Source: Candidatus Methanoperedens sp.
Lineage (GTDB): Archaea; Halobacteriota; Methanosarcinia; Methanosarcinales; Methanoperedenaceae
Assembly (NCBI GenBank): GCA_030650845.1
Contig: JAUSDC010000078.1
Coordinates: 1 to 54,655, forward strand
DNA length: 54,655 bases
Direction of reading: 5' to 3'
Shown one piece after another: positions 44,355 through 53,100 of this stretch. The first letter of the stretch is position 1. Every line of letters starts with the position of its first letter. The notes below the pieces were generated by a model. That model did no database searches. It was not told the DNA's origin and was given only the letters and a program-made list of their open reading frames with translations. A program made the translations under genes and the position numbers.

Positions 44355-44962
44355 AGGATGAAATTTTAATGGCGAGAGCGAACTATTATGCATTCCTTTC
44401 AAGGATGTTCGTAGAGGAGCCGCCATTTGAACTTTCAAAGGATATTGCGGATGGAAAACTAATTTTCCCGAAGACTTCATTGTTAAATAAGGATCTTTCC
44501 GAAGGACTTTCCCTATTTGAAAAATTCAGACGATCTAATACTGATGCATCAGATATTCATAAGAAAATGTGCAGGGAATACACCCGACTTTTTATTGGTC
44601 CTGTGCCTGCGATGTTCCCTTATGAATCAAGATACATGGACGGTTCTATAATGGGAAAGTCTTTGATAAAGGTCAAAGAAAATTACAGGAAAGCAGGATT
44701 AAAGATATCGCAAGAATATCACGAACCAGAAGATCATATTGCTGTTGAACTTGGATTCATGGGGAATCTTTGCAAAGAATTGTCAGATGGATCACTCATG
44801 ATGCAGAAAGAATTCCTGAATGATCATCTTCTGAAATGGGCTCCTGTTTTCTGTGATGAATTATTTGAAAAAAGCGGTAATGAAATATACAGGGGCATAG
44901 GAAAAATAACAAAGGGCTTCCTTGTTTCAGAAAAAGATGTCTTGAACGAAAAGGTTAAATAA
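44351..44962 (+). CDS. TorD-family chaperone for the molybdoenzyme
   Basis: 203 residues from ATG 44351 in an ATGA overlap with the preceding gene; the ribosome site is GGAGGT. TorD/DmsD features: all-helical, YYAFLSRMF start, EYTRLFIGPVPAMFPYESRYMDG (with the E-x2-F pocket) and PEDHIAVELGFMGNL. It would hold the Tat substrate encoded at 38639 until its cofactor is inserted. A second TorD lies at 51462. Confidence 0.9.
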   Translation: MKDEILMARANYYAFLSRMFVEEPPFELSKDIADGKLIFPKTSLLNKDLSEGLSLFEKFRRSNTDASDIHKKMCREYTRLFIGPVPAMFPYESRYMDGSIMGKSLIKVKENYRKAGLKISQEYHEPEDHIAVELGFMGNLCKELSDGSLMMQKEFLNDHLLKWAPVFCDELFEKSGNEIYRGIGKITKGFLVSEKDVLNEKVK

Positions 44963-44984
44963 TAAAAAACCAAAGTGATAATTG

Positions 44985-45143
44985 ATGATAGGAACTCAAG
45001 AACTGATATTGATCTTGATTGTGGTGTTGTTTATATTCGGCCCTTCAAAACTCCCTGAACTGGCGCGGTCGCTGGGTAAAGCAGCAGGGGAATTCAAGAG
45101 AGCGCAGGTGGAAACTCTATGGCGTCAATTAGTCTTCTGTTAA
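44985..45143 (+). CDS. tatA: TatA-type translocase component, truncated tail
   Basis: 52 residues: MIGTQELILILIVVLFIFGPSKLPELARSLGKA, the membrane helix, FGP hinge and amphipathic helix of TatA. After EFKRAQVET the sequence becomes LWRQLVFC and stops, unlike the long charged tail of TatA. The break marks the left edge of the rearranged segment. The helical core needed for pore formation is kept, so activity is possible. Confidence 0.85.
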   Translation: MIGTQELILILIVVLFIFGPSKLPELARSLGKAAGEFKRAQVETLWRQLVFC

Positions 45144-45498
45144 AACTTTTGTACAAACGCTCAGCATATCCTGTGAAATTGCCTCTACTGATTCATAAGT
45201 TTAATCAATTTCATCTAAACTTAACCCTGCTACATAGTGTAAAATCATAGTGTAACATGTTACACTATCATCATTCATTAGAAGAATGATGTGGTGGTGT
45301 AAAATTCACATTGCGTAGGCTTATAATCAATGAATCAAGTAAATTTATTTTTGTTGAACGACAGAAACTTTATTGACGCCATTGCCTGAAAGTTTCGTCT
45401 TATCCATAAGCTATTTACGCCTCAAAATCCATTATATTTTTGTGGTTAGTTATTGGTTAGAAGATTAATTATAGCCAGTATATATTCAGGATTTAAAT
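45144..45498. other. Gene-free stretch with palindromes
   Basis: No gene seen. It contains the 22-nt palindrome (45247-45268), an adjacent hairpin (45269-45291), and GTGTAAAAT twice (about 45236 and 45297). It is AT-rich. Confidence 0.5.
45247..45268. promoter_or_regulatory. Perfect 22-nt palindrome, candidate operator
   Basis: ATAGTGTAACA followed by its exact reverse complement with no spacer. A CATAGTGTAA half-like copy lies just upstream (about 45232). The next hairpin has arms CATCATTC (45269-45276) and GAATGATG (45284-45291). It resembles a dimer-binding site, but no recognised regulator gene is adjacent. Confidence 0.5.
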
Positions 45499-45807
45499 AT
45501 GAAACCGATTATCACAGCGGAACTTGAGATCGTCGCTCTGGGCACGGGAAGCACAAGCATGAGCTCTCATATTTCCGATGCTGTAAAAGCTATCGAAAAA
45601 TCGGGTGTTAAATACCAGTTAACTCCGATGGGAACGGTAATAGAGGTATCTTCCATTGATGAAGCTTTCAACGCAATGAGAGCAGCGCACGAAGCTGTTA
45701 TTAAGAAAGGCGTAAAGAGGGTGGTCATGCACATTACAATCGATGACAGAAGGGATGCTCCAAAGGGTATGGATGAGAAAATAGAATCTGTAAAAAGTAA
45801 AATTTAG
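45499..45807 (+). CDS. MTH1187/YqgV-family thiamine-binding-type protein
   Basis: 102 residues with VALGTGSTSMSSHISDAVKAI, KYQLTPMGTVIE and VKRVVMHITIDDRRD, the ferredoxin-like MTH1187 fold, whose members bind thiamine-type ligands. Complete, and the only clearly intact metabolic gene in the scrap region. Confidence 0.88.
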   Translation: MKPIITAELEIVALGTGSTSMSSHISDAVKAIEKSGVKYQLTPMGTVIEVSSIDEAFNAMRAAHEAVIKKGVKRVVMHITIDDRRDAPKGMDEKIESVKSKI

Positions 45808-45894
45808 ACCATCTCTTCAAGCTCCAGCTTCATACCATCATACGCAGCTATAACTTCTACCCCTGTTTCAACTGAGATGTTTTTGCCTGGATTT
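45804..45894 (-). pseudogene. Short C-terminal gene remnant
   Basis: On the minus strand about 29 codons read NISVETGVEVIAAYDGMKLE and end EEMV-stop, closed upstream by an in-frame stop. The coding-like text resembles the end of a larger protein, possibly a metallo-beta-lactamase-fold enzyme. Identity uncertain. Confidence 0.3.
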
Positions 45895-46004
45895 CAGGCG
45901 AGGCTTTGAGCACCTGTAACCTAAAATGCGTCTGTGGCGCATATGGGTATACCCAACTGCGAAAATTGGCGATGAGATCTATATTTTAATAGATACCCGA
46001 GAAA

Positions 46005-46236
46005 GTGAAGCGCATGTTCGTGACAGCATTTGACGTTGCGCCCGATTCGCATGTGAGGATCCAGGCTGTTTTCCAGAAGTACTGCGATGATGCGGTGTCA
46101 AAGACCATTAATTTCCCTAATGACGTGGATATCAAGGAAGTTGAGAAAGCATATATGCACCACGAAGAAGCGATCCAGTTGAATGTTCCTTCTTTGGCAC
46201 TGTTTACCACCAGGGAAGGGATTAAAAAAATACATA
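46005..46236 (+). pseudogene. Fragment of B12-dependent ribonucleotide reductase (NrdJ)
   Basis: MFVTAFDVAPDSHVRIQAVF and KYCDDAVSKTINFPNDVDI are the C-terminal catalytic-barrel region of class II reductase (the SKTINFP motif). The match fades after AYMHHEE. The rest of the large gene is absent. The fragment runs into an SDR fragment in another frame. Confidence 0.75.
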
Positions 46237-46629
46237 TGGGAAACCGGGGTCGAAGAATTTGAGGAAGTAATGCACGTGAATGTCAAAGGCACTTTCCTGT
46301 ATATGAAGAATATTATTCCAGAAATGGAGAAAAGCACAGGCTTGATAATAAACATTTCCTCAGGGGCGGGGAAGGACGGAATTCCGGAGCTGGGTGCATA
46401 CTGCGCATCAAAATTTGCGGTGATAGGACTTACCGAATCTGCTGCACTGGAGGTTAATAATGTCAAAATCGTTGCATTATGCCCTCGCAGTGTGGATACG
46501 GGGATGTTCAAACGGTTGTTCCCTGGTGAAAAGGCAGACCTCAAACCGGAAGAAGTTGCTGAAAAGGTTGCTGATGTCTGCATGCATCCAGGAAAATACC
46601 GTCAGGGGCAATCCATTGAAATTTATTGA
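46237..46629 (+). pseudogene. C-terminal half of a short-chain dehydrogenase
   Basis: Begins within the helix before NVKGTFLYMKNIIP and contains IINISSGAGKDG (catalytic Ser), the YCASK catalytic motif, and the LCPRSVDTGM region. The N-terminal Rossmann glycine motif is missing, replaced by the NrdJ scrap, so NAD(P) binding is lost. Confidence 0.8.
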
Positions 46630-47031
46630 GATCGGAGGTCGGAAGAATGATGGTCATTTTTTTTGGCGTGGAGTGCGGATGCCATCAAGCCCATAGATTA
46701 GGCTCCCCGCTGGAGTTTTGATTATTGTAATCAAGATGAGAATGCTCGTTGGTTTGTATTTCCAATGATTAACTTGATTTTAGTGTTTCAATTCAGGCGC
46801 AAGTTTCAGGATATGTTAGAAGTGCAAATATTGGTTATGGCCACGAAGATGGTTCGGATGGAAAGTGGGACAAAAAAGGGATGATCGGATTCGAACATCA
46901 TTAACCTGCACCGGTGTTTGGCATAATTTGTTGAACTTATACCCCGGCCTAATTATGTCCCACAGCCATGACATAGGAAACAATTATATCCTTCTGGGTC
47001 GAGCTTAAGCCCTCGGAACTGAAAATTTTGA
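46630..47031. other. Gene-free stretch with a further scrap
   Basis: No full gene. About 43 codons ending at 46904 read coding-like (SGYVRSANIGYGHEDGSDGK) but have no start and are closed upstream by a stop; probably a C-terminal scrap of a secreted protein. Nothing else recognised. Confidence 0.4.
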
Positions 47032-47760
47032 ATGAGAAATGTAATGAATAATTATTCAATTGGCATCGAGGATTTTGATGCAATTGGGGGGCTAAAAGAA
47101 GGCTCAAATATCTTGTTAATAGGTCCTCCAATGTGTGGAAAAGAAATCATATTGAATCATTTTATGAATAGCTATACGGCAAATAATGAAACTGCTGTAA
47201 TAATTATAACTACTCATGAACCTGCAACTCAAATTATAGAACGGTTAAAAGAAATCATCCCAGTTCCTTCATTTTCAAATATAGGTATTGTAGATTGTGT
47301 TTCAAAAACGGTTGGCGAACCAGAGGTTGATATAGAAAATATTGAAATAGTTAGTAGCCCGGCAGATTTAACATCCATTGGTGTGAAAATCAGCCAGTTT
47401 TTTGAGGATTTATATTTTAAGAAGAATATCAAAAAACTCCAGCTTCATTTCAATTCTCTTTCTACAATATTGTTGTATTCAAAAGTTCAAACGGTTTTCA
47501 GGTTTCTACATGTTCTTACGGGTCGTATTAAAGCCGCCAAGGGGCTTGGAATCTATGTGATGGATAGTCGAATGCATGACGAGAAGACATATACCACATT
47601 GAAACAACTGTGTGATGGTATTATAGAGGTCAAATCCGAAAACGATACAAATTTCATAAGAATAATAGGTATTTCACCTAAACCTACTCAATGGTTTGAA
47701 TATGAGATAGATGGGGCGAATATGTTAATCAAGAAAAGTATGAAGATAGAATTTAAATAG
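47032..47760 (+). CDS. KaiC/RecA-superfamily ATPase-like protein
   Basis: 242 residues: GIEDFDAIGGLKEGSNILLIG then PPMCGKEIILNHF (Walker A, GPPMCGKE), a strand AVIIITTHEPA, and a late IGISPKPTQWFEYEI. RecA-fold proteins of this kind are common near archaeal signal-transduction genes. Complete in length for a single-domain member. A start at ATG 47044 (MNNYSIGIEDF) is also possible. Confidence 0.7.
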   Translation: MRNVMNNYSIGIEDFDAIGGLKEGSNILLIGPPMCGKEIILNHFMNSYTANNETAVIIITTHEPATQIIERLKEIIPVPSFSNIGIVDCVSKTVGEPEVDIENIEIVSSPADLTSIGVKISQFFEDLYFKKNIKKLQLHFNSLSTILLYSKVQTVFRFLHVLTGRIKAAKGLGIYVMDSRMHDEKTYTTLKQLCDGIIEVKSENDTNFIRIIGISPKPTQWFEYEIDGANMLIKKSMKIEFK

Positions 47761-47888
47761 GGAATAAACAATAAATAGGTTGAATATTCAAGTGAATATT
47801 ATTTCATGGCGTCTATTCAAAATCCATTTCAAGGATTTGAAAACGCTATGGTGGTCGCATCATAATGCTTCGGGAAGGAAATTGCAGG

Positions 47889-48206
47889 ATGGAAACTGGC
47901 ATCTCAAAATTGGATGAATGCCTTGGTGGAGGTATACCCAAAGGTAAAAGTCTTGTTTATTATTTCCTGCCGGGTGTAGAAGCAGAGATCTTCTGGGTTC
48001 AAACAGTTTATAATACTCTCAAAAATAGGGGGACATGTATTTATATTGAATCAAGGTGCAAACCTGACGCTACGAAAAACCAGATCAAAGATCTGGGTTG
48101 GGATATCCAACCATATATTGACAGGTTCATATGTGTGGATGCTTACAGTCCGTTGATCAGTGCTCAATCGAAAGAAAAATTGTATCCCCTTCAAATTAAA
48201 TGGTAA
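47889..48206 (+). pseudogene. KaiC-like ATPase, truncated
   Basis: Starts METGISKLDECLGGGIPKGK and follows the RecA-like fold through GWDIQPYIDRFICVDAYSPL, then loses similarity and stops after about 105 residues. The family usually continues to at least 220. The Walker A equivalent is atypical (FLPGVEAEIF). The break lies near the left side of the IS66 insertion. Confidence 0.65.
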
Positions 48207-48319
48207 ATCAAAAAACACGGAATCTTTGCTAATGCATCATTTTCGGGAGTAATAACAAAGCAGAGTCGTTATGTTTACAGAAAAATAGAAATAATAGAAT
48301 AGTTATTGTAATATCCATC

Positions 48320-49978
48320 ATGAATCCATCTGGAATTACGAATATTTTAGAATCATTAAAAATACAACCAGATGAAATTTCAGATAAAAATGTGGCAGAA
48401 GCATTTCGCCTCCTTCTTCACATCATCGAGGAATTGAATGAGGAAGTTCAAGCATTGAAAGGAGAATTGCAGAAAACTCGAGATGAACTGAACCACTTAA
48501 AAGGAGAACAGGGTAAACCAAAATTTCCAGTCCAGAAACAGAAAAAAGATATCTCCTCCGAAAATGAAAGAAAAACTCCAATTCCACTTGGTGAAAGGAA
48601 ATCAAAGGAGAAACTGAGTAAGATAAAAATCAACGTTACTGAAGATTGCAAAGTCGATCCGAGTATCTTACCAGGAGATGCCGAGTTCAAATACTACGAT
48701 ACTGTAGTGGTTCAGGATATTATCATAACCACGAAAAACACTGCATATCGTAAAGAAGTTTGGTATTCTCCATCACAAAATCGGACATACCGCGGGGAGT
48801 TACCACATGGAATAGAGGGAGAATTTGGCAATGGAGTGAAGTCTTTAATAATCACACTCAAGCATGCTTCAAATGTATCCGAGCCAAAGATACATGAGTT
48901 TCTTGAGAACATTGGAATCTTCATATCTCCAGCCACTATTTCCCGTATTCTCACGAAAAATCTCGAAACGTTCCATCAAGAGAAAGCTGATATTTTCGAG
49001 GCTGGATTGAAATCTACAAGATATCAGCAAATAGATGATACGGGAACTAAAGTTAATGGAGAAAATCAGTATGTACAAATTATCTGCAATCCATTCTATA
49101 CTGCTTATTTTACGATTCCCACAAAAGATCGTATGAGTATTTTGGATATTCTGCAAGGTGGAAAAGCACGAATCTATTTTTTCAATCAAGAAGCTTTTGC
49201 CTTGCTGGAATCTTTTGGATTATCGAATAGGATAATTTCCAAATTACGAGATAGTGTTCTCGATAAAGTATTGGATGAAAATCGAATGGCACAACTTATG
49301 GCTGAAATTTTTCCTAACCCCAATAAAGGCCAAAATCAGCGAACAAGAATTATGGAAGCAGGGGCCATTGCAGCTTATCACAATCGAACTGATTTTCCAG
49401 TAATAAAAGCACTTTTAAGCGATGGAGCTCCACAGTTCAAGAAGCTTACAGAAGAGCAAGCCCTATGCTGGATCCACGATGCGAGAAACTATAAAAAGTT
49501 AGAACCGATAGTTCCGTTGCACAAGAAAGAACTTGAAGATTATCAAAGTCGTTATTGGAATTATTATCGGAAGCTCTTGCAATTCAGAGAAAATCCGACT
49601 CAAGAAAATGCTGAACAATTATCCACCGAGTTTGATGGGTTAGTTTCCACAAAAACCAATTATCAGGCATTGAATGAGCGGATTGAAAAAACCAAGGAAA
49701 ATAAAACAGAACTCCTCCTTACTTTGAAATATCCTGAAATCCCATTGCATAACAATGATGCTGAACTGGGAGCGAGGACACAGGTTCGCAAACGAGATGT
49801 GAGTTTGCACACGATGACGGAAGAAGGTACAAAAGCAAGTGATACCTTTTTGACTATTGTTCAGACTGCAAAAAAGTTAGGGGTTAGTGCTTATGACTAT
49901 ATCAGTGATAGAGTCAGTAAGAATTTTAAGATGCCATCACTTGCGGAATTGATATACTGTAAAATTTTGGCAGTTTAG
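48320..49978 (+). CDS. IS66-family transposase
   Basis: 552 residues. N-terminal coiled coil (about 35-60, EELNEEVQALKGELQK), then the IS66 catalytic domain with acidic residues in QIDDTGTKVNG (about 239), LLSDGAPQF (about 368) and HNNDAELGARTQVRKRDVS (about 482). The frame is intact, so it may be active. IS66 accessory genes tnpA/tnpB are absent, as in many archaeal copies. I could not find terminal inverted repeats by eye. It sits immediately upstream of a headless FeS gene. Confidence 0.88.
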   Translation: MNPSGITNILESLKIQPDEISDKNVAEAFRLLLHIIEELNEEVQALKGELQKTRDELNHLKGEQGKPKFPVQKQKKDISSENERKTPIPLGERKSKEKLSKIKINVTEDCKVDPSILPGDAEFKYYDTVVVQDIIITTKNTAYRKEVWYSPSQNRTYRGELPHGIEGEFGNGVKSLIITLKHASNVSEPKIHEFLENIGIFISPATISRILTKNLETFHQEKADIFEAGLKSTRYQQIDDTGTKVNGENQYVQIICNPFYTAYFTIPTKDRMSILDILQGGKARIYFFNQEAFALLESFGLSNRIISKLRDSVLDKVLDENRMAQLMAEIFPNPNKGQNQRTRIMEAGAIAAYHNRTDFPVIKALLSDGAPQFKKLTEEQALCWIHDARNYKKLEPIVPLHKKELEDYQSRYWNYYRKLLQFRENPTQENAEQLSTEFDGLVSTKTNYQALNERIEKTKENKTELLLTLKYPEIPLHNNDAELGARTQVRKRDVSLHTMTEEGTKASDTFLTIVQTAKKLGVSAYDYISDRVSKNFKMPSLAELIYCKILAV

Positions 49979-50293
49979 TCAGCACCATTCTTTTTGGAGT
50001 GGATACAAACAAAGGATTATCATAATCCTGATGTTCCACACAGAATATCAGGCATAGTGGAAAAATGCACGTTCTGCCGCCACAGGATAGATAAAGCGAT
50101 AGCTGAAGGGAAAAAAATCGGCTCACCCGATGGTGTTGAACCTGCATGTACCCAGGCGTGTCCCGCAAGGACAAGGACTTTCGGTGACCTGGATGATCCT
50201 GACAGCGAGGTCTCAAAGTTGCTTCGCAGCAGAAGGAATTATCAGCTTCGTGCAGACCTGGGTACGGAACCTCAGGTATATTATCTGGATTAG
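49979..50293 (+). pseudogene. Iron-sulfur subunit missing its N-terminal half (PsrB/NrfC type)
   Basis: In frame from the transposase stop: SAPFFLEWIQTKDY, then VEKCTFCRHRID and VEPACTQACPARTRTFGDLD, which are the last cluster sets of a four-cluster subunit. The first half with the other Cys sets is absent, with the transposase gene ending exactly at the junction. The NrfD gene follows 11 nt later, so this was subunit B of a B-C pair. Confidence 0.8.
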
Positions 50294-50304
50294 GAGACAA
50301 AAAC

Positions 50305-51459
50305 ATGGAATACACAAAAATTAATGGGAAATCTACCGGGTCTTACGTTTTGATCGGGATCCTGGCAATAATGGTAGCTGTGGGCTTATACGAATTTATC
50401 CAGGGTATGACCCAGGGCCATGAAAGTTTCGGTACGAGCAATGTTGTTCCCTGGGGCCTGCCTATAACATCGGTAATATTTTTCATAGGGGCAAGTGCGG
50501 GCGCTCTTATGCTCTCATCCCTGACCTATGTTTTCGGAAAAGAAGAATATAAGCCTGTATCAAGAGTATCCATATTCCTTGCAATACTCCTTATAATCGG
50601 AGCCCTGACAACTATATTAGGGGAACTTGGTCGCCCGGATAGGTTCATGAATCTATTCCTATATGGGCCAAGTAACCTGACATCGATGTTCGCGGTAAAT
50701 TCTTTCTTATATACAGGATATATTATTCTATCAATTGTATATCTCTGGACAACATTTAGAGAGGATCTATTGAAAACTACAAAGCTCCTCGGAGCCCTGG
50801 CAGCAACTCTTGCGATATTCGTACACACAGGTACCGGTGCCATATTTGGGTTCATAGTGGCTAAAGAACTCTGGTTCTCGCCGCTTCTCCCAATACTTTT
50901 CATTGTAGCAGCCCTGACATCTGGAGTAGCGTTGCTCATATTGATCCTCACCATTACTTTCAAGTTGATAGGGTACAGGATGGATGAGAAACTTGTAGTA
51001 GGATTGGGGAAATATCTTATGGCTTTCCTGCTCCTTCAGTTGTTCCTTGTGTTCATTGAAAACATCGTACGCACTTATGGAGGAATGGGGGGAGGAGAGA
51101 TGTCAAAATTCCTGTTCTCAGGCCCATACAGTTTCGTGTTCTGGGGGATACAGATAATCTTTGGGACAGTGGTACCAATAATCATCCTCTCTTCAAAGAA
51201 GACTATGATCAAGGTGCAGATAGCTTCCCTGCTAGCAGTTATTGGAGTGTTTGCGGAAAGGTTCAACCTTGTGATACCAGGTCAATCAGTACCTTCTCAG
51301 CAGGTTGTTGGAAGGACTATGATGGGATTATACGGAGAACCTGCAATATATTCAATATCAGGAGCAGAGGTCGCTATTATTCTCGGTGTAGTTGGCGCAA
51401 TAGGAATAGCATATATCATAGGGTTGAGGTTTATTAAACTCCTCCCCTCTCAACCTTAA
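50305..51459 (+). CDS. NrfD/PsrC-type membrane subunit
   Basis: 384 residues with about nine membrane helices, GASAGALMLSSLTYV, the GELGRPDRFMNLF loop, and the HTGTGAIFGF segment. NrfD-type subunits anchor exported molybdoenzymes and exchange electrons with quinones; no heme. Ribosome site TAGGAGAC upstream. The gene is intact although the FeS partner upstream is truncated. Confidence 0.92.
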   Translation: MEYTKINGKSTGSYVLIGILAIMVAVGLYEFIQGMTQGHESFGTSNVVPWGLPITSVIFFIGASAGALMLSSLTYVFGKEEYKPVSRVSIFLAILLIIGALTTILGELGRPDRFMNLFLYGPSNLTSMFAVNSFLYTGYIILSIVYLWTTFREDLLKTTKLLGALAATLAIFVHTGTGAIFGFIVAKELWFSPLLPILFIVAALTSGVALLILILTITFKLIGYRMDEKLVVGLGKYLMAFLLLQLFLVFIENIVRTYGGMGGGEMSKFLFSGPYSFVFWGIQIIFGTVVPIIILSSKKTMIKVQIASLLAVIGVFAERFNLVIPGQSVPSQQVVGRTMMGLYGEPAIYSISGAEVAIILGVVGAIGIAYIIGLRFIKLLPSQP

Positions 51460-51461
51460 TT

Positions 51462-52046
51462 ATGGAGAAAGAATTTTATAACATATTGAGTCTGATCTTT
51501 CATAAACCTGACAGGGAATTCACTTCATATTTGAGGGATGGCTTTATTGAGGATGTAACGTTCCTGGATAAAGCCAATATTAGTGGTTTCTCCACTTTTC
51601 TTAAGAAGAACAGGGAAAAGGATGATGAGAAATTCCATGAAATGATTGCTGTCGAGTACACCAGGCTTTTTACAACTGCAATTCCACAGGTTCCGTGCCC
51701 TCCTTATGAATCAATGTACAGGGAAGATATCATAATGGGACATTCCACATTATCTGTGCTTGATTTTTATAACAAGGCCGGATTGAATGTGATTGAAAAA
51801 TTCCACGATCTTCCCGACCATGTTGCAGTTGAACTGGAATTCCTGTATTATCTCACAGAAAATGGAATCCGAGATCAACATGATTCATTTATGAAGGAAC
51901 ATTTCTCAACATGGGTCCCGAAATTCTGTGAAGATGTAATAAAGAATGACAAAATCGGCTTTTATGGGCATGCTGTCGGCATATTAAAAGATTTTATTAA
52001 TGATGAAAATATGAACAAGAGTAGAGGTGAGATAAATGAATGGTGA
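51462..52046 (+). CDS. Second TorD-family chaperone
   Basis: 194 residues, related to the TorD at 44351: AVEYTRLFTTAIPQVPCPPYESMYREDIIMG and LPDHVAVELEFLYYL. Starts 2 nt after nrfD. It implies a molybdopterin catalytic subunit for this module, which is not in the window at this place. Confidence 0.9.
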   Translation: MEKEFYNILSLIFHKPDREFTSYLRDGFIEDVTFLDKANISGFSTFLKKNREKDDEKFHEMIAVEYTRLFTTAIPQVPCPPYESMYREDIIMGHSTLSVLDFYNKAGLNVIEKFHDLPDHVAVELEFLYYLTENGIRDQHDSFMKEHFSTWVPKFCEDVIKNDKIGFYGHAVGILKDFINDENMNKSRGEINEW

Positions 52047-52605
52047 AAATAAAACATTGCTTGTGCTTGCTGCAGTAGTGATAGGCATAATCCTGGGAAT
52101 ATTCCTTGAGCAAAAGATATCTGGAGAAATAAACGTTGTATCTTCTGATGTCAAGAAACTTGAGATGTCAATAAAAGAAATTGATTCCTCAATAAAAGCA
52201 GTTGATTCATCGGTAAAGGATGTAAAAATATCTTTGGCAGAAAAAGAAAAAGTTTCGTTCATCAGGGACATGCAGGAGATAGGTCGCAGAATGCTCTCCC
52301 TTGATTATGCAGGAAAGTTTGCAAGATGGGATGCTGCAAAAATTGAGATAGACGAATTGGATAAAACGCTGCAAGATGCTGCTATTATGGATTCTCAAAG
52401 AGCTCCCACTATCCAGGATTTCCGAAACACGTATATTCCGAAATTAAGGGATGCAGCTTCTAAGAAGGATGCTAAGGGCTTTGAAAATGTATGGGCTGAA
52501 ACATATAATACCTGCATTAGCTGCCACAAGGGAGCCGGCTCGCCTCCATCAGCTATCGAGACATTAAGGGAAATTAGTTCTGAGGTTGATCAATTGAGCG
52601 GGTGA
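52036..52605 (+). CDS. Membrane-anchored monoheme cytochrome c-like protein
   Basis: 189 residues. N-terminal signal anchor TLLVLAAVVIGIILGIFL, a coiled-coil stretch (VKKLEMSIKEIDSSIKAVDS), a helical domain, and one heme motif CISCH near residue 155 followed by KGAGSPPSAIE. It resembles a four-helix class II (c')-like cytochrome at the C-terminus. Overlaps the TorD gene by 11 nt. A possible electron carrier for the NrfD module. Confidence 0.82.
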   Translation: MNGENKTLLVLAAVVIGIILGIFLEQKISGEINVVSSDVKKLEMSIKEIDSSIKAVDSSVKDVKISLAEKEKVSFIRDMQEIGRRMLSLDYAGKFARWDAAKIEIDELDKTLQDAAIMDSQRAPTIQDFRNTYIPKLRDAASKKDAKGFENVWAETYNTCISCHKGAGSPPSAIETLREISSEVDQLSG

Positions 52606-52626
52606 AAAAAATTTTTAATTTTTATA

Positions 52627-53100
52627 TTATTCAAAACCGCAAAATTTCGTAATTCTAAGAGCAAGGGCAAGTATGTCCTCATTTCCAACATTTTTGTCGA
52701 TAACTGATACAACTTCGCACCCTCGTTTGAATACATCAATATCCTCTTCACTCTCTATGACTATTATTCTTGGTTTGGCGGAAAGTGTGAATCCATCAGC
52801 AAGCACGATATCACAATCTGAGAAGTGGTTTTCAATGATGTTATCAATATCTGGTTCGCCACCTGCTTTTTTTATAACTGCAAATTTTGTCGATGAAAAA
52901 ATAGCAACTATATCAGCTCCTGCTTTTGCATATTTCCATGTATCTTTGCCTTCGATATCGATCTCAAAATCCCCATGTTTATGATATTTCAAGGCACCTA
53001 CTCTTAATCTCTGAGCTTTCAACTCTAAGATCAATTCTTGCATGATCATTAATTTCATGCTTTTGCTTTTTCCTACTATGCAGATTACCGGAGGCTTCAT
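52627..53100 (-). CDS. MobB-like protein with altered P-loop
   Basis: 157 residues with KYHKHGDFEIDIEGKDTWKY, AGADIVAIFSSTKFAVI and CDIVLADGFTLSAKPRI, matching MobB throughout. The nucleotide loop reads VGKSKSMKLMI, where MobB has GxxxSGKTTL: the Gly before Lys and both Thr are changed, so GTP binding is doubtful. Overlaps mobA by 4 nt. Probably a regulator or partner of MobA. Confidence 0.8.
   Translation of the reverse strand: MKPPVICIVGKSKSMKLMIMQELILELKAQRLRVGALKYHKHGDFEIDIEGKDTWKYAKAGADIVAIFSSTKFAVIKKAGGEPDIDNIIENHFSDCDIVLADGFTLSAKPRIIVIESEEDIDVFKRGCEVVSVIDKNVGNEDILALALRITKFCGFE

Noticed and set aside
46880-46904. tRNA-like T-arm (GGATTCGAACA on the plus strand)
   Set aside because: The neighbouring bases do not pair as a T-stem and no acceptor or D-arm could be found.
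47780-47791. TTGAATATTCAA palindrome between the two RecA-fold genes
   Set aside because: Perfect but short and fully AT-rich in an AT-rich gap; expected by chance.
47780-48320. Left inverted repeat of the IS66 element
   Set aside because: Comparison of the right end (after 49960) with this region by eye gave no convincing match, so element borders are not annotated.
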